The notes under the pieces are model-generated. The model ran no database searches and had not been told where the DNA came from. It saw only the letters and a list, made by a program, of their open reading frames with translations. 7,807 nt of DNA from a bacterium (lineage in GTDB: Bacteria; Auribacterota; UBA3054; B51-G9), in NCBI GenBank assembly GCA_029939815.1, contig JAOZSF010000079.1:1-7807 (forward strand), written 5' to 3'. Position numbers and translations under genes: made by a program. Shown here in pieces: positions 1 to 7,069 of this stretch (position 1 is its first letter; every line of letters starts with the position of its first letter).

Positions 1-254
1 GGCCATTTTGAACCTTCCTGCAATCCGTTTGTCAACGAACCTACAAATTTAAAATTAATATTCGCATCCTTCAACATACAATACAGAGGATAACGATATG
101 TAAATTCATCCCGATCAGTTTTCCCACCTTGAGTAATTGAATCACCGAGAGGGAGGATATAAACTGGTTTTGAACCTTTTGGCAGAGAACTACAGCCGGA
201 TAACATCATAAGAAAAAAAATTAAAAGGTTAAATGTTAAAAATTTATTTTTCAT
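1..254 (-). CDS. SGNH/GDSL-family esterase lipoprotein, N-terminal part (open at left edge)
   Basis: Translation from the ATG at 252-254 gives 84 residues and runs off the window. The N-terminus is a lipoprotein signal peptide: a basic start (MKNK), a hydrophobic stretch at about residues 5-18, and a lipobox LSGC with the predicted lipidated Cys at residue 21. It should therefore be exported and anchored in a membrane. Right after it comes block I of the SGNH hydrolase fold, LPLGDSITQG (about residues 34-43), with Ser39 as the expected nucleophile, and then a YRYPLY...FVGS stretch typical of these esterases, including CE3-type carbohydrate esterases. The catalytic Asp/His block lies outside the window. 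The start is 7 bases after the stop of the MBL gene, so the two are probably co-transcribed. In this setting a role in deacylating polysaccharide at the cell surface is plausible but inferred; a lipase or another esterase is possible. Confidence 0.85.
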   Translation of the reverse strand, partial: MKNKFLTFNLLIFFLMMLSGCSSLPKGSKPVYILPLGDSITQGGKTDRDEFTYRYPLYCMLKDANINFKFVGSLTNGLQEGSKW

Positions 255-261
255 AAGTTTG

Positions 262-1077
262 TTAAAAAATTATCTCGTATTTATATCCGTATTCTTTTTT
301 AATTTGATTTAACTTTTCTGTTATTGCTTCAGCCATTTCATCAAGAGGCCGACATCTTAAATGATGCGGAATAATAACATCTAAATTCATAAAGAAAGGT
401 TTGAAGAAATCTTTTCGCATTGCTGTTTCCAGATTTTCCAATGTACCTGTATGATTATTCAAATATTTAATTCGTTCATTTGATTCGCCGCGTTTAATCA
501 TATCGTTAACAGAAATTTGGTTAATGTTAAGAGCGGCAATTTTGATGACAGGATTATCAGCACATAAAAGTCGGTTTGTGAACTTGCTTTTTTCATTAAA
601 AATGTCCTGAAGGGGAGCATCGCCGGTAACAAAAAAATCATCTATTCTATAAGCTAAATTTCTTGCGTTTGCATGGTCAAAATTATCCCACACAATTTTA
701 TAGTTCCCGATTTTAATTTTATCACGCCGATTTAGAAGTATAACCTTTCCGGCAGCTTCTATTTTTTTGTTAAAATGGATTAAGTCGGCAACTAAAGGTT
801 CAGTGTAATAACTTTCCCAGTTGCTTTTTTCCATATAAACTACTGCATTTTTTTGGACTAACTCCCACGCAGCATCGGCAAAATAATGATCTGCATGAAA
901 ATGTGTTATAAAAATATGCTTTATTCGTTCGGGCGAACTGCCATGCTTTTCTAATTCTTTTTGAAGGTTACTATCGCCGGAGCAAGCCATATCAAAGAGA
1001 ATATCGCTTCCATCTTCGGGAACATTTTTAATCAAAAAGCCCGTATTAGTATATTTATTTAATTTAATAATTTCCAT
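262..1077 (-). CDS. Metallo-beta-lactamase-fold hydrolase
   Basis: This 271-residue protein has the signature metal site of the MBL superfamily: the HFHADH motif at residues 59-64 (IFITHFHADH) after a typical LFD strand-loop near residues 27-29. Further candidate ligands are His135 (FDHAN), Asp153 (VTGD) and His238/239 (IIPHH). The full ligand set is thus present and a two-metal hydrolase is likely. There is no signal peptide, so it should act in the cytoplasm. The superfamily covers lactonases, thioesterases, phosphodiesterases and RNases, and the sequence does not settle which; it lacks the extra domains of the RNase J/CPSF type. The gene starts with ATG 21 bases after the GH43 stop and ends 7 bases before the lipoprotein gene. 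Given its neighbours, a sugar-lactone or sugar cyclic-phosphate substrate is conceivable, but this is a guess from context. Confidence 0.88.
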   Translation of the reverse strand: MEIIKLNKYTNTGFLIKNVPEDGSDILFDMACSGDSNLQKELEKHGSSPERIKHIFITHFHADHYFADAAWELVQKNAVVYMEKSNWESYYTEPLVADLIHFNKKIEAAGKVILLNRRDKIKIGNYKIVWDNFDHANARNLAYRIDDFFVTGDAPLQDIFNEKSKFTNRLLCADNPVIKIAALNINQISVNDMIKRGESNERIKYLNNHTGTLENLETAMRKDFFKPFFMNLDVIIPHHLRCRPLDEMAEAITEKLNQIKKEYGYKYEIIF

Positions 1078-1098
1078 AATAGAATTTTAATCAGCACT

Positions 1099-2397
1099 TT
1101 ATTTCTTCGGCTTTAAAATAATTTTATCAATTTCTATTCCGCCTGAATTGCTCATAATGCGAATAATATTATCACCGGCTTTTAAATTAATTGTTCCGGC
1201 ATTTATTTCCCCCCATTCATCTGTTTTCGGAAAAGTTATTGTTTCATCGTATCGCATCGGTTCAGATGAATTTGGATTCTTAAGCATCTCATTATTGACT
1301 AAAATCGTATTCTCTTCATCGCGGTCAACCGCCGTATAACGAATAATTAAATCATAAGAATTAGGAACTCCGGCTTGTACAAAAAACGTTAGCCCCGCGT
1401 GAAGATAATCAAATCCCGTAACATATCCGGCGCCCGTATAACCCTCACGTTCAGTCGAAATTTTAGTGCCGCATAATTCACCGCATTGCATTTCTACCGA
1501 AGCGGCATCTAATTCAATTGTAACCGAAGATGGCGGATCAAAAGCGCCTTTTTTTGTTACCTCAATTGGAATAATGCTTCCGTCATCATTATAATTCAAA
1601 GGGTCGCACATAACGGATCTCACTTCAGATTTTCCGGAAATCCATTGACTATGATGAAAAGCATAATATTGACCTTTGAACTCGGTAATCGAGCCGTGAT
1701 TAGAACCGGCCCGCCCGTCAAAATGTTTTATATACTCACCCATAAATTTATAAGGCCCGAGCGGACTATCAGCGATAGCATAATACATCGTTTCGGGCCA
1801 TTTATTTTGAAAAAGACCCGGATAAGAAAGATAATATTTTCCATTATATTTATGAACCCACGGTCCTTCAAAAAACCATTTTAACTGGTCAGTTAATATT
1901 ACAAGACTGTCATCATCAACCGATAATAAATCTTCAGTTAATCGGCATGCGTAACATTGTTGTGATGACCCTGTAAAAAGATACGGAACTCCATTGTCTA
2001 TAAACAAAGCCGGGTCGGTTCCGTGCTCAATTCCTTTAACAAAACCTATATCTTTAAAAGGACCTTCCGGGCGTGGTGAGACAGCCAAACCGGTTCTGAA
2101 AAGCCCTGTTCCTTTTTCTATAGCACAATAAACGAGATAATAATTTCCTTTCCAATAAGCAGCATCGGGCGCCCACATGTGACTTATCGCCCATTCAACA
2201 TCTTTTAAATGCAAAGCGACACCGTGGTCAGTCCAGTTTATCATATCATAAGATGAAAAGACATGATAACTCACCATTGTGTAATGGGTATTTGTGTCCG
2301 GCTGGTCATGCGAAGCGTAAATCCAAATTCGTTCATCATCATGCCAAACGTGAGCAGCCGGGTCGGCAGCAAAAACAGTTTGAATCAGAGGGTTCAT
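1099..2397 (-). CDS. GH43-type glycoside hydrolase with C-terminal CBM6-like domain, cytoplasmic
   Basis: 432 residues. The first ~285 fit the five-bladed beta-propeller of GH43 (clan GH-F): the putative general base Asp12 in an ADPAAHVW motif, the pKa-modulating Asp128 in HGTDPALF, and the general acid Glu177 in FFEGPWVHKYNGKYYLSY. WAPDAAYWKGNYYLVY (residues 75-90) is also typical. Residues ~295-430 look like a CBM6/35-type beta-sandwich, ending in a NIIRI...IEIDKIILKP pattern. GH43 enzymes are mostly beta-xylosidases, alpha-L-arabinofuranosidases or galactan-active enzymes; the specificity here is unknown. There is no signal peptide, and none can be recovered by moving the start: the frame upstream of the ATG at 2395-2397 closes with TAA at 2416-2418, six codons earlier. 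The catalytic Asp lies only 11 residues from the N-terminus. The gene follows the GH94 stop by 7 bases, so the two are probably made together and may act on the same imported oligosaccharides. Confidence 0.88.
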   Translation of the reverse strand: MNPLIQTVFAADPAAHVWHDDERIWIYASHDQPDTNTHYTMVSYHVFSSYDMINWTDHGVALHLKDVEWAISHMWAPDAAYWKGNYYLVYCAIEKGTGLFRTGLAVSPRPEGPFKDIGFVKGIEHGTDPALFIDNGVPYLFTGSSQQCYACRLTEDLLSVDDDSLVILTDQLKWFFEGPWVHKYNGKYYLSYPGLFQNKWPETMYYAIADSPLGPYKFMGEYIKHFDGRAGSNHGSITEFKGQYYAFHHSQWISGKSEVRSVMCDPLNYNDDGSIIPIEVTKKGAFDPPSSVTIELDAASVEMQCGELCGTKISTEREGYTGAGYVTGFDYLHAGLTFFVQAGVPNSYDLIIRYTAVDRDEENTILVNNEMLKNPNSSEPMRYDETITFPKTDEWGEINAGTINLKAGDNIIRIMSNSGGIEIDKIILKPKK

Positions 2398-2404
2398 GTT
2401 TTTA

Positions 2405-4789
2405 TTAAAGCAATTTTATTTCAACAATATTTTCATTTTTCATTTTAGAAATAGGAATTAAATTACCGTCAATAATTTCTCCGTTTAAAATCATCTCTTT
2501 AATTCCTTTTCCTTTCTCGCCGTTTGTTACTTTAATATTGAAAGTCTTATCGCGAAATTGGCGGGAAACAAAAAAGCCGTCCCATTCGTCAGGAATGCAC
2601 GGTTCAATTCGTAAACCGTTATAATCGGGCTGGATTCCGAGAATAGCCGTTGTCATCGCAACGTAATTCCAAACAGCAGCGCCCGATAGCCAGGAAACTC
2701 TGCCGGAACCAAACCGCGGACTAAATTTACTGTGAGTGCTTTGACAAACAACATAAGGTTCTACCTGTCGAACTTCCGCTTTATCATTAAAGTTTGCCGG
2801 CATCACATTTTTCAAATATTCCCATGCACGGTTATTCAATCCCAACTTTGCAGCAGCCATAACCGCCCATCCTTGCGTATGATTAAAAACGCCTCCGTTT
2901 TCTTTCATTCCCGGATTCATTAATCTTGCCAATGCGATTTTCGGATCTGTATGAACATAAGGAGGCGAACAAACCATAATTCCGTAATCAGTAGCAAGAT
3001 GTTTGTGCATGGAATCCATAACTTGTTTCGCTTTTTCGCCGGTAGCATGTTCACTTAAAACCGCCCAAGATTGCGGGTTCATAAAAATAGACCCTTCATC
3101 ATTTTCTTTAGAGCCGAATTTTAAACCGTCATACCGATATGCGCGTAAAAACCATTCGCCGTCCCATGCGTGTTTTTTAAGATTATCATCTAAAAAGAGT
3201 AATTGCTTTTCTGCCCATTCCGCTTCGTTATTTTCGTCCAACAAATTCGCAATTTCGATAAATTCTTTGAGTGCAAACCGGAGTTGAAAAGCTACAAAAA
3301 CCGTTTCGCCTTTTTCGCCAAGTCGAAGACAATCATTCCAGTCAGCCGCTAAGCCGCACGGGAGGCTATGCTTTCCGGAACGCTCGAGATTAAACTCGAT
3401 AGCTTTTTTGAGATGTTTAAAAACAGAGTCTTCACTTTTATCAGCATAGGGCAGAATTTTATTATAAAAATCTATATCGCCGGTTTCTTTTACGTAAGCA
3501 GGAACCGCGTTAAAAAACCACATGCAATCGTCGGACCTGTAATGATCAGGAAGTTCTTCTTTGCCGGGATAGTGTGCAAACGGCTTTACAACCGGTTTTG
3601 CTCCTCCGTGAGAATATTGTCCGGTAAGCATTAATTCCAAAATCTTTTTTGATTCGTCAACTACAAGAGAAGTAGAACCAACAATATCTTGAACTGTATC
3701 TCGAAACCCCAAGCCGTCTCTTTCGCCCGCGTAAACCATGCTTGCGGTTCTTGACCAATAGAAAGTCATAAGGTTATTGAAAGGCGCCCACATATTAACC
3801 ATAGAATTAAAATTTGCGTCAGGAGTTTCGGCGTGCAGGCGATTCAATTTAGAGTGCCAATATGATTTCACAGCATCAATTGCGGCATCTATTTTTTCTT
3901 CTGAATCTACAAAATCAACTGCCGCTTTTGAAACTTTGCCGGCTTCTCCAACTCCAAAAACAACTGCAAAAGTTTTTGATTCTCCGGGCGCCAACTCTAA
4001 ATCGGTTTGCAAAGCTGCGCACGGCATATCGCCTGACGCAGTAGAATTAGACAACTTTTTATTTTTAAGACTTTCCGGAAATTTATAATCACCATAAGTG
4101 CCGAAAAACTTTTCGAGGTCGGCTTCAAAGGCAATAACTTCCGCACCGCTCAAAGCGAAAAATGAATGCCGTTTTTGGTCTTTATTTTCAAAATGTTCCG
4201 GGTCTTGCGGCATGTTCACATTAGAACCAATATCAATAACACCGTCTTTGTAAGTTGTTTTTGAAATGTATTGTGTGTACTGTAAATTTGTTCCGTCATC
4301 TTCCGCGTTCCAATTACATTGCGGCTCGATGAATGGCACGGCATTAATTTTTCTTGTTTTGTCATCGTTATTTTTAACAGTAACTTTCCACACTTCAAAA
4401 AGTGAGTTCATAGGAACAAAATAAGTGACTTCGCTTCCGATTTTATCAAACTCGGATTTGATTTTAGTATAGCCGGAACCATGACGGCATTCATATTTGA
4501 AATCGTCAAGCGGCACAGCAACCGGCAACCATGAATTTGTCCAAATTTTTCCTGATGCAGCATCTTTCAAATAAAGAAATCTGCCCGGGAAATTACTTGG
4601 CATTCCATTAAAGCGAAATCTTGTTAATCGCCCCTGTGCGGCAGATTTATAAAAAGTATAACCGGCAGCGTTATTGGTAATTAATCCTCCGAATTCAGAG
4701 TTGCCGATATAATTGCTCCAAGGTTTTGGAGTGTCCGGCCGAGTAATAACATACTCGCGATTATCATCATCAAAAAATCCAAATTTCAT
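2405..4789 (-). CDS. GH94-family (former GT36) disaccharide phosphorylase, cellobiose/chitobiose phosphorylase-like
   Basis: 794 residues, close to the ~800 of cellobiose and N,N'-diacetylchitobiose phosphorylases and shorter than cellodextrin phosphorylases. These enzymes split a beta-linked disaccharide with phosphate into a sugar 1-phosphate and a free sugar, with inversion, in the cytoplasm. Family layout: an N-terminal beta-sandwich domain (about 1-310), a helical linker, an (alpha/alpha)6 barrel (about 335-735) and a C-terminal beta segment. Visible GH94 motifs are GLGFRDTVQD (359-368), YRSDDCMWF (417-425), DWND (483-486) holding the expected general-acid Asp, ENGGVFNHTQGW (630-641) and GSGRVSWLSGAAVWNY (694-709), followed by ILGIQPDYNGLRIEPCIP. 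No signal peptide. The ATG start lies 13 bases after the PHP-HAD stop and the gene ends 7 bases before GH43. The substrate cannot be fixed from sequence: cellobiose, chitobiose, laminaribiose or another beta-disaccharide all remain possible. Confidence 0.93.
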   Translation of the reverse strand: MKFGFFDDDNREYVITRPDTPKPWSNYIGNSEFGGLITNNAAGYTFYKSAAQGRLTRFRFNGMPSNFPGRFLYLKDAASGKIWTNSWLPVAVPLDDFKYECRHGSGYTKIKSEFDKIGSEVTYFVPMNSLFEVWKVTVKNNDDKTRKINAVPFIEPQCNWNAEDDGTNLQYTQYISKTTYKDGVIDIGSNVNMPQDPEHFENKDQKRHSFFALSGAEVIAFEADLEKFFGTYGDYKFPESLKNKKLSNSTASGDMPCAALQTDLELAPGESKTFAVVFGVGEAGKVSKAAVDFVDSEEKIDAAIDAVKSYWHSKLNRLHAETPDANFNSMVNMWAPFNNLMTFYWSRTASMVYAGERDGLGFRDTVQDIVGSTSLVVDESKKILELMLTGQYSHGGAKPVVKPFAHYPGKEELPDHYRSDDCMWFFNAVPAYVKETGDIDFYNKILPYADKSEDSVFKHLKKAIEFNLERSGKHSLPCGLAADWNDCLRLGEKGETVFVAFQLRFALKEFIEIANLLDENNEAEWAEKQLLFLDDNLKKHAWDGEWFLRAYRYDGLKFGSKENDEGSIFMNPQSWAVLSEHATGEKAKQVMDSMHKHLATDYGIMVCSPPYVHTDPKIALARLMNPGMKENGGVFNHTQGWAVMAAAKLGLNNRAWEYLKNVMPANFNDKAEVRQVEPYVVCQSTHSKFSPRFGSGRVSWLSGAAVWNYVAMTTAILGIQPDYNGLRIEPCIPDEWDGFFVSRQFRDKTFNIKVTNGEKGKGIKEMILNGEIIDGNLIPISKMKNENIVEIKLL

Positions 4790-4802
4790 ATTCGTTTGAT
4801 TT

Positions 4803-6350
4803 TTATGTTAAAATGTCCTGCAGTTCAGGTATGTTTTCTGCAATATAATCAGGCCACACTTCCGACAATCTTTTCTTGCCGTGCCAGCCCCAGTCGACAC
4901 CGACTGTTCTTGCGTTCGCCAATTTGCCTTCTATCATATCACCTTTAGTATCTCCTATGTAAAAAGGGATATGCATAGGATATTTATCAATAATTTTTCT
5001 AATTTTAATAGTTTTGGATTGTTCTTTATCCGAACCAATAACATCAAGAATTCCTTTAGCGCCATTTTTTTTCAGAATAGAACTGACAACCGGATTTACA
5101 TTAGATGTAATAATATAAACGGGATGCAGTTCCGACAAGAAATTAATCATATCTATTATTCCCGGGAACAAAGAAATAGAATCAATTTCAGGGTTCAAAA
5201 CTTTTGACATAGTGTTTAAAACAGGCAAAATATCTATTTCTTTAACACCTGATTTAATCATTCCATCAAACAAATTACCATCAAAAAGACTTAAAAAAGA
5301 ATTTAAATCCGGAAATAAATTATAATTATGCTGATTACAGGCATAAACAAACTTTTCATAAAAAATGTCTAATGAATCAGCGATAACTCCATCGAAATCA
5401 AACATCAACAGATGCTCACTTTTTCCGGCTTTCTCAACAACTTTTAAAAAACGTTTACGAAAAGTTTTTTGAACAATTTTGGATTTTTCCGATTCAATAA
5501 AAATCGGATTGGTATATGCCTTTCTTAGTTTGTCGCCATATAATTCCACTCTTACATAAACATCATCTTCTTTAATCTCGTACTCAGCTTCATTACCGTC
5601 AACATCTTTTGAAATTATTCCCGACTTAGTAATAAACTGGATAGTATGCGCATTTCTTGATTTAATTTTTAAAACATTTCTTTCTAAAACAATTGAATCT
5701 ATTATTACCCCGGTAGAAGAATAAAAATCACCGGTTTTTAAAGCTGAAATTATACTCTCCTTATCCTTTTCGGAATTAACCATCACCCAGCCGTTGTTCC
5801 GCTGTGAAGGGTGATGTGCATCATCAGTAGCAATTCCCCACAATTTTTTTCCGGCGGTTAAAACCTGATCCCAAGCGTTTGTGCTTACTGCCGTTCCGCC
5901 TAATTCATCACCCACGCCGTTAAAAATTTCCATAGCGTCCGGACCGTCATACATAAACATTTCATAGGCACTCCAATGGTTAATTCCCCAATCGGGATGA
6001 TTATAAGTTACAAAAGTGTTTGGTTTAGCGGCTTGATTTATATATTCCTGAACAGTCAGATTTTTGTAAATAAGAGGAGAGTTACACCCTACAACGCCGA
6101 GTTCACCTTTCCATTTAGCGCCGCGATATTCGCATCCGTTAATGACGACCATATTAGTTTTAATGTCAAAAACTTCTTTCGGCTGAACTGTATTATGATC
6201 AGTAAACGCAATAAAATCGAAGCCGAGTCTTTCGTAATCTTCAATCACCATTTTTGGTTGATCGCAACCGTCAGAATTTGTCGAATGAAGATGCAAAGCG
6301 CCTTTCAGCCAAGATTTAGCGGAATTTTTATATGGATTCAAAATGTTCAT
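4803..6350 (-). CDS. PHP-domain metallophosphoesterase fused to a HAD-superfamily phosphatase
   Basis: 515 residues from the ATG at 6348-6350. Residues ~10-285 form a PHP domain of the CehA/McbA-like kind: HLHSTNSDG (20-28), FTDHN (49-53), NGCEY (71-75), YNHPDWG (116-122), EIFNG (141-145) and GIATDDAHH (172-180), followed by a small beta-rich segment (about 211-285) common at the end of this type. These motifs supply the metal-binding His, Asp and Glu residues. After a basic linker (about 288-310) comes a complete HAD phosphatase: motif I DFDGV with Asp318/Asp320, motif II TSN (415-417), Lys442, and motif IV GDTKGD (466-471), ending in the GVDWGWH...PDYI pattern of phosphoglycolate-phosphatase-like enzymes. 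Both active sites look intact. An in-frame TTG at 6369-6371 would add seven residues and overlap the acetyltransferase gene by 8 bases; ATG is preferred because it leaves a 13-base gap. The protein is cytoplasmic and its substrate is unknown, probably one or two phosphorylated small molecules. Confidence 0.87.
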   Translation of the reverse strand: MNILNPYKNSAKSWLKGALHLHSTNSDGCDQPKMVIEDYERLGFDFIAFTDHNTVQPKEVFDIKTNMVVINGCEYRGAKWKGELGVVGCNSPLIYKNLTVQEYINQAAKPNTFVTYNHPDWGINHWSAYEMFMYDGPDAMEIFNGVGDELGGTAVSTNAWDQVLTAGKKLWGIATDDAHHPSQRNNGWVMVNSEKDKESIISALKTGDFYSSTGVIIDSIVLERNVLKIKSRNAHTIQFITKSGIISKDVDGNEAEYEIKEDDVYVRVELYGDKLRKAYTNPIFIESEKSKIVQKTFRKRFLKVVEKAGKSEHLLMFDFDGVIADSLDIFYEKFVYACNQHNYNLFPDLNSFLSLFDGNLFDGMIKSGVKEIDILPVLNTMSKVLNPEIDSISLFPGIIDMINFLSELHPVYIITSNVNPVVSSILKKNGAKGILDVIGSDKEQSKTIKIRKIIDKYPMHIPFYIGDTKGDMIEGKLANARTVGVDWGWHGKKRLSEVWPDYIAENIPELQDILT

Positions 6351-6363
6351 AGCAATGTTTTTT

Positions 6364-7008
6364 TTACTCAAAAGTTTTGATTATTTTACCGGGATTTCCG
6401 GCAACAACTGAATGAGGTGGAACATCTTTTACAACCAATGATTGCGCGGCAACAACTGAATGATGACCAATGGTGACTCCTTTCATAATCGTTGCTCCCC
6501 AGCCAATCCAGGCGTTATCTTCAATAACAACCGGCGCCATTTTCCTGTTTTCGGGAACATCCGGCAGTCGGCGGTCGGCAGGGTGACCGTCTGTATCCAT
6601 GATAACGACAGCCGGTCCAAACAAAACATTTTTCCCGATTTTAACTGATAAAGCAGAAACAATAGAAGTATGATTAAGTTCAGATTCCGTTTCAATATAA
6701 CCGCACTGATTTTTTTCTTCACCCCAGCGCACTAAAGTCAATCTTGAATCAGAGCAAGGAAACGGGTTATCGCCTGTAGAAAGAATCCCTGCCCCTTTTT
6801 TAAATACAAATCTTCCTTTGAAAGGGTCAACCGAAAAAGGTTTTCCGGATTCTTTTAAAGTTAAATCCGTGAGATTAAATTTGGGTTTTCCGGCTATCCA
6901 GAATCCATCATAATAATCAGCTCCTATTTCGTCTAAGAATTTGAAATGCTTTTCGTTCAATATTTCAAGTTCTTCCGTTGTAAAATTTGTTCCGTAATTT
7001 TTATTCAT
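6364..7008 (-). CDS. Hexapeptide-repeat (left-handed beta-helix) O-acetyltransferase, maltose/galactoside acetyltransferase-like
   Basis: 214 residues. The C-terminal half (about 110-208) shows repeated [V/I]-G-x-x pattern turns of the LbH fold: SVKIGKNVLFGPAVVI, PVVIEDNAWIGWGATI, KGVTIGHHSVVAAQS and the usual tail VVAGNPGKIIK. The catalytic His of this family is expected at His142 in DTDGHP, followed by the loop with Arg146/147. Such enzymes transfer an acetyl group from acetyl-CoA to a sugar hydroxyl and work as trimers. The N-terminal ~105 residues have no hexapeptide pattern and do not resemble the short Mac domain of maltose acetyltransferases; they contain a mixed alpha/beta-looking region I do not recognise. 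Start ATG at 7006-7008 follows a 61-base gap; the stop is 13 bases before the PHP-HAD start. The acceptor is unknown; a sugar from the neighbouring glycosidases, or surface glycan synthesis, is possible. Confidence 0.88.
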   Translation of the reverse strand: MNKNYGTNFTTEELEILNEKHFKFLDEIGADYYDGFWIAGKPKFNLTDLTLKESGKPFSVDPFKGRFVFKKGAGILSTGDNPFPCSDSRLTLVRWGEEKNQCGYIETESELNHTSIVSALSVKIGKNVLFGPAVVIMDTDGHPADRRLPDVPENRKMAPVVIEDNAWIGWGATIMKGVTIGHHSVVAAQSLVVKDVPPHSVVAGNPGKIIKTFE

Positions 7009-7027
7009 AATATTTTTATAAATTTAT

Positions 7028-7050
7028 CAATCGACATAAATTGTCGATTG
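7028..7050. repeat. Perfect inverted repeat (hairpin or operator-like) between the URO-D-like and acetyltransferase genes
   Basis: The arms CAATCGACA (7028-7036) and TGTCGATTG (7042-7050) are exact reverse complements around a 5-base A/T loop. One more T/A pair (7027/7051) makes a 10-bp stem. In the minus-strand transcript the stem is followed by an A/U-rich stretch but not by a U-run, so it is not a canonical intrinsic terminator. A second, shorter inverted repeat, TTGTC/GACAA at 7041-7045 and 7050-7054, overlaps it and would compete with it. It sits in the only sizeable gap of the gene run, about 20 bases before the acetyltransferase start. A weak terminator, an mRNA-stabilising hairpin or a repressor site are all possible. 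Confidence 0.6.
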
Positions 7051-7069
7051 ACAAGGTCCAGGTTTTAAA

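Noticed and set aside
3003..4088. Several plus-strand open frames of 88-103 residues
   Set aside because: All lie opposite the GH94 gene, whose motifs run continuously through this stretch.
4216..4398. 60-residue minus-strand open frame inside the GH94 gene
   Set aside because: Out-of-frame overlap wholly within a strongly supported gene, with no recognisable content.
4881..5207. Open frame of 108 residues on the plus strand
   Set aside because: Antisense to the well-supported HAD domain; no motif, no leader and no neighbour on that strand.
5280..5450. Frameshift or assembly join producing the PHP-HAD fusion
   Set aside because: The frame is continuous through the linker, both domains are complete and there is no stop or compositional break, so a true fusion is the simpler reading, though reads would settle it.
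6351..6371. TTG at 6369-6371 as start of the PHP-HAD gene
   Set aside because: It would overlap the acetyltransferase by 8 bases and add only seven residues with no motif; the ATG at 6350 leaves a 13-base gap like that before the GH94 gene.
5976..6380. Open frame of 134 residues on the plus strand
   Set aside because: It lies antisense to the N-terminal part of the PHP-HAD gene, where PHP motifs are clear; its translation has no recognisable domain and the composition of a mirror frame.
7021..7051. Inverted repeat as an intrinsic terminator
   Set aside because: The stem has only 4 G/C pairs in 10 and no U-run on either strand after it, so it is listed as an inverted repeat of unknown role.
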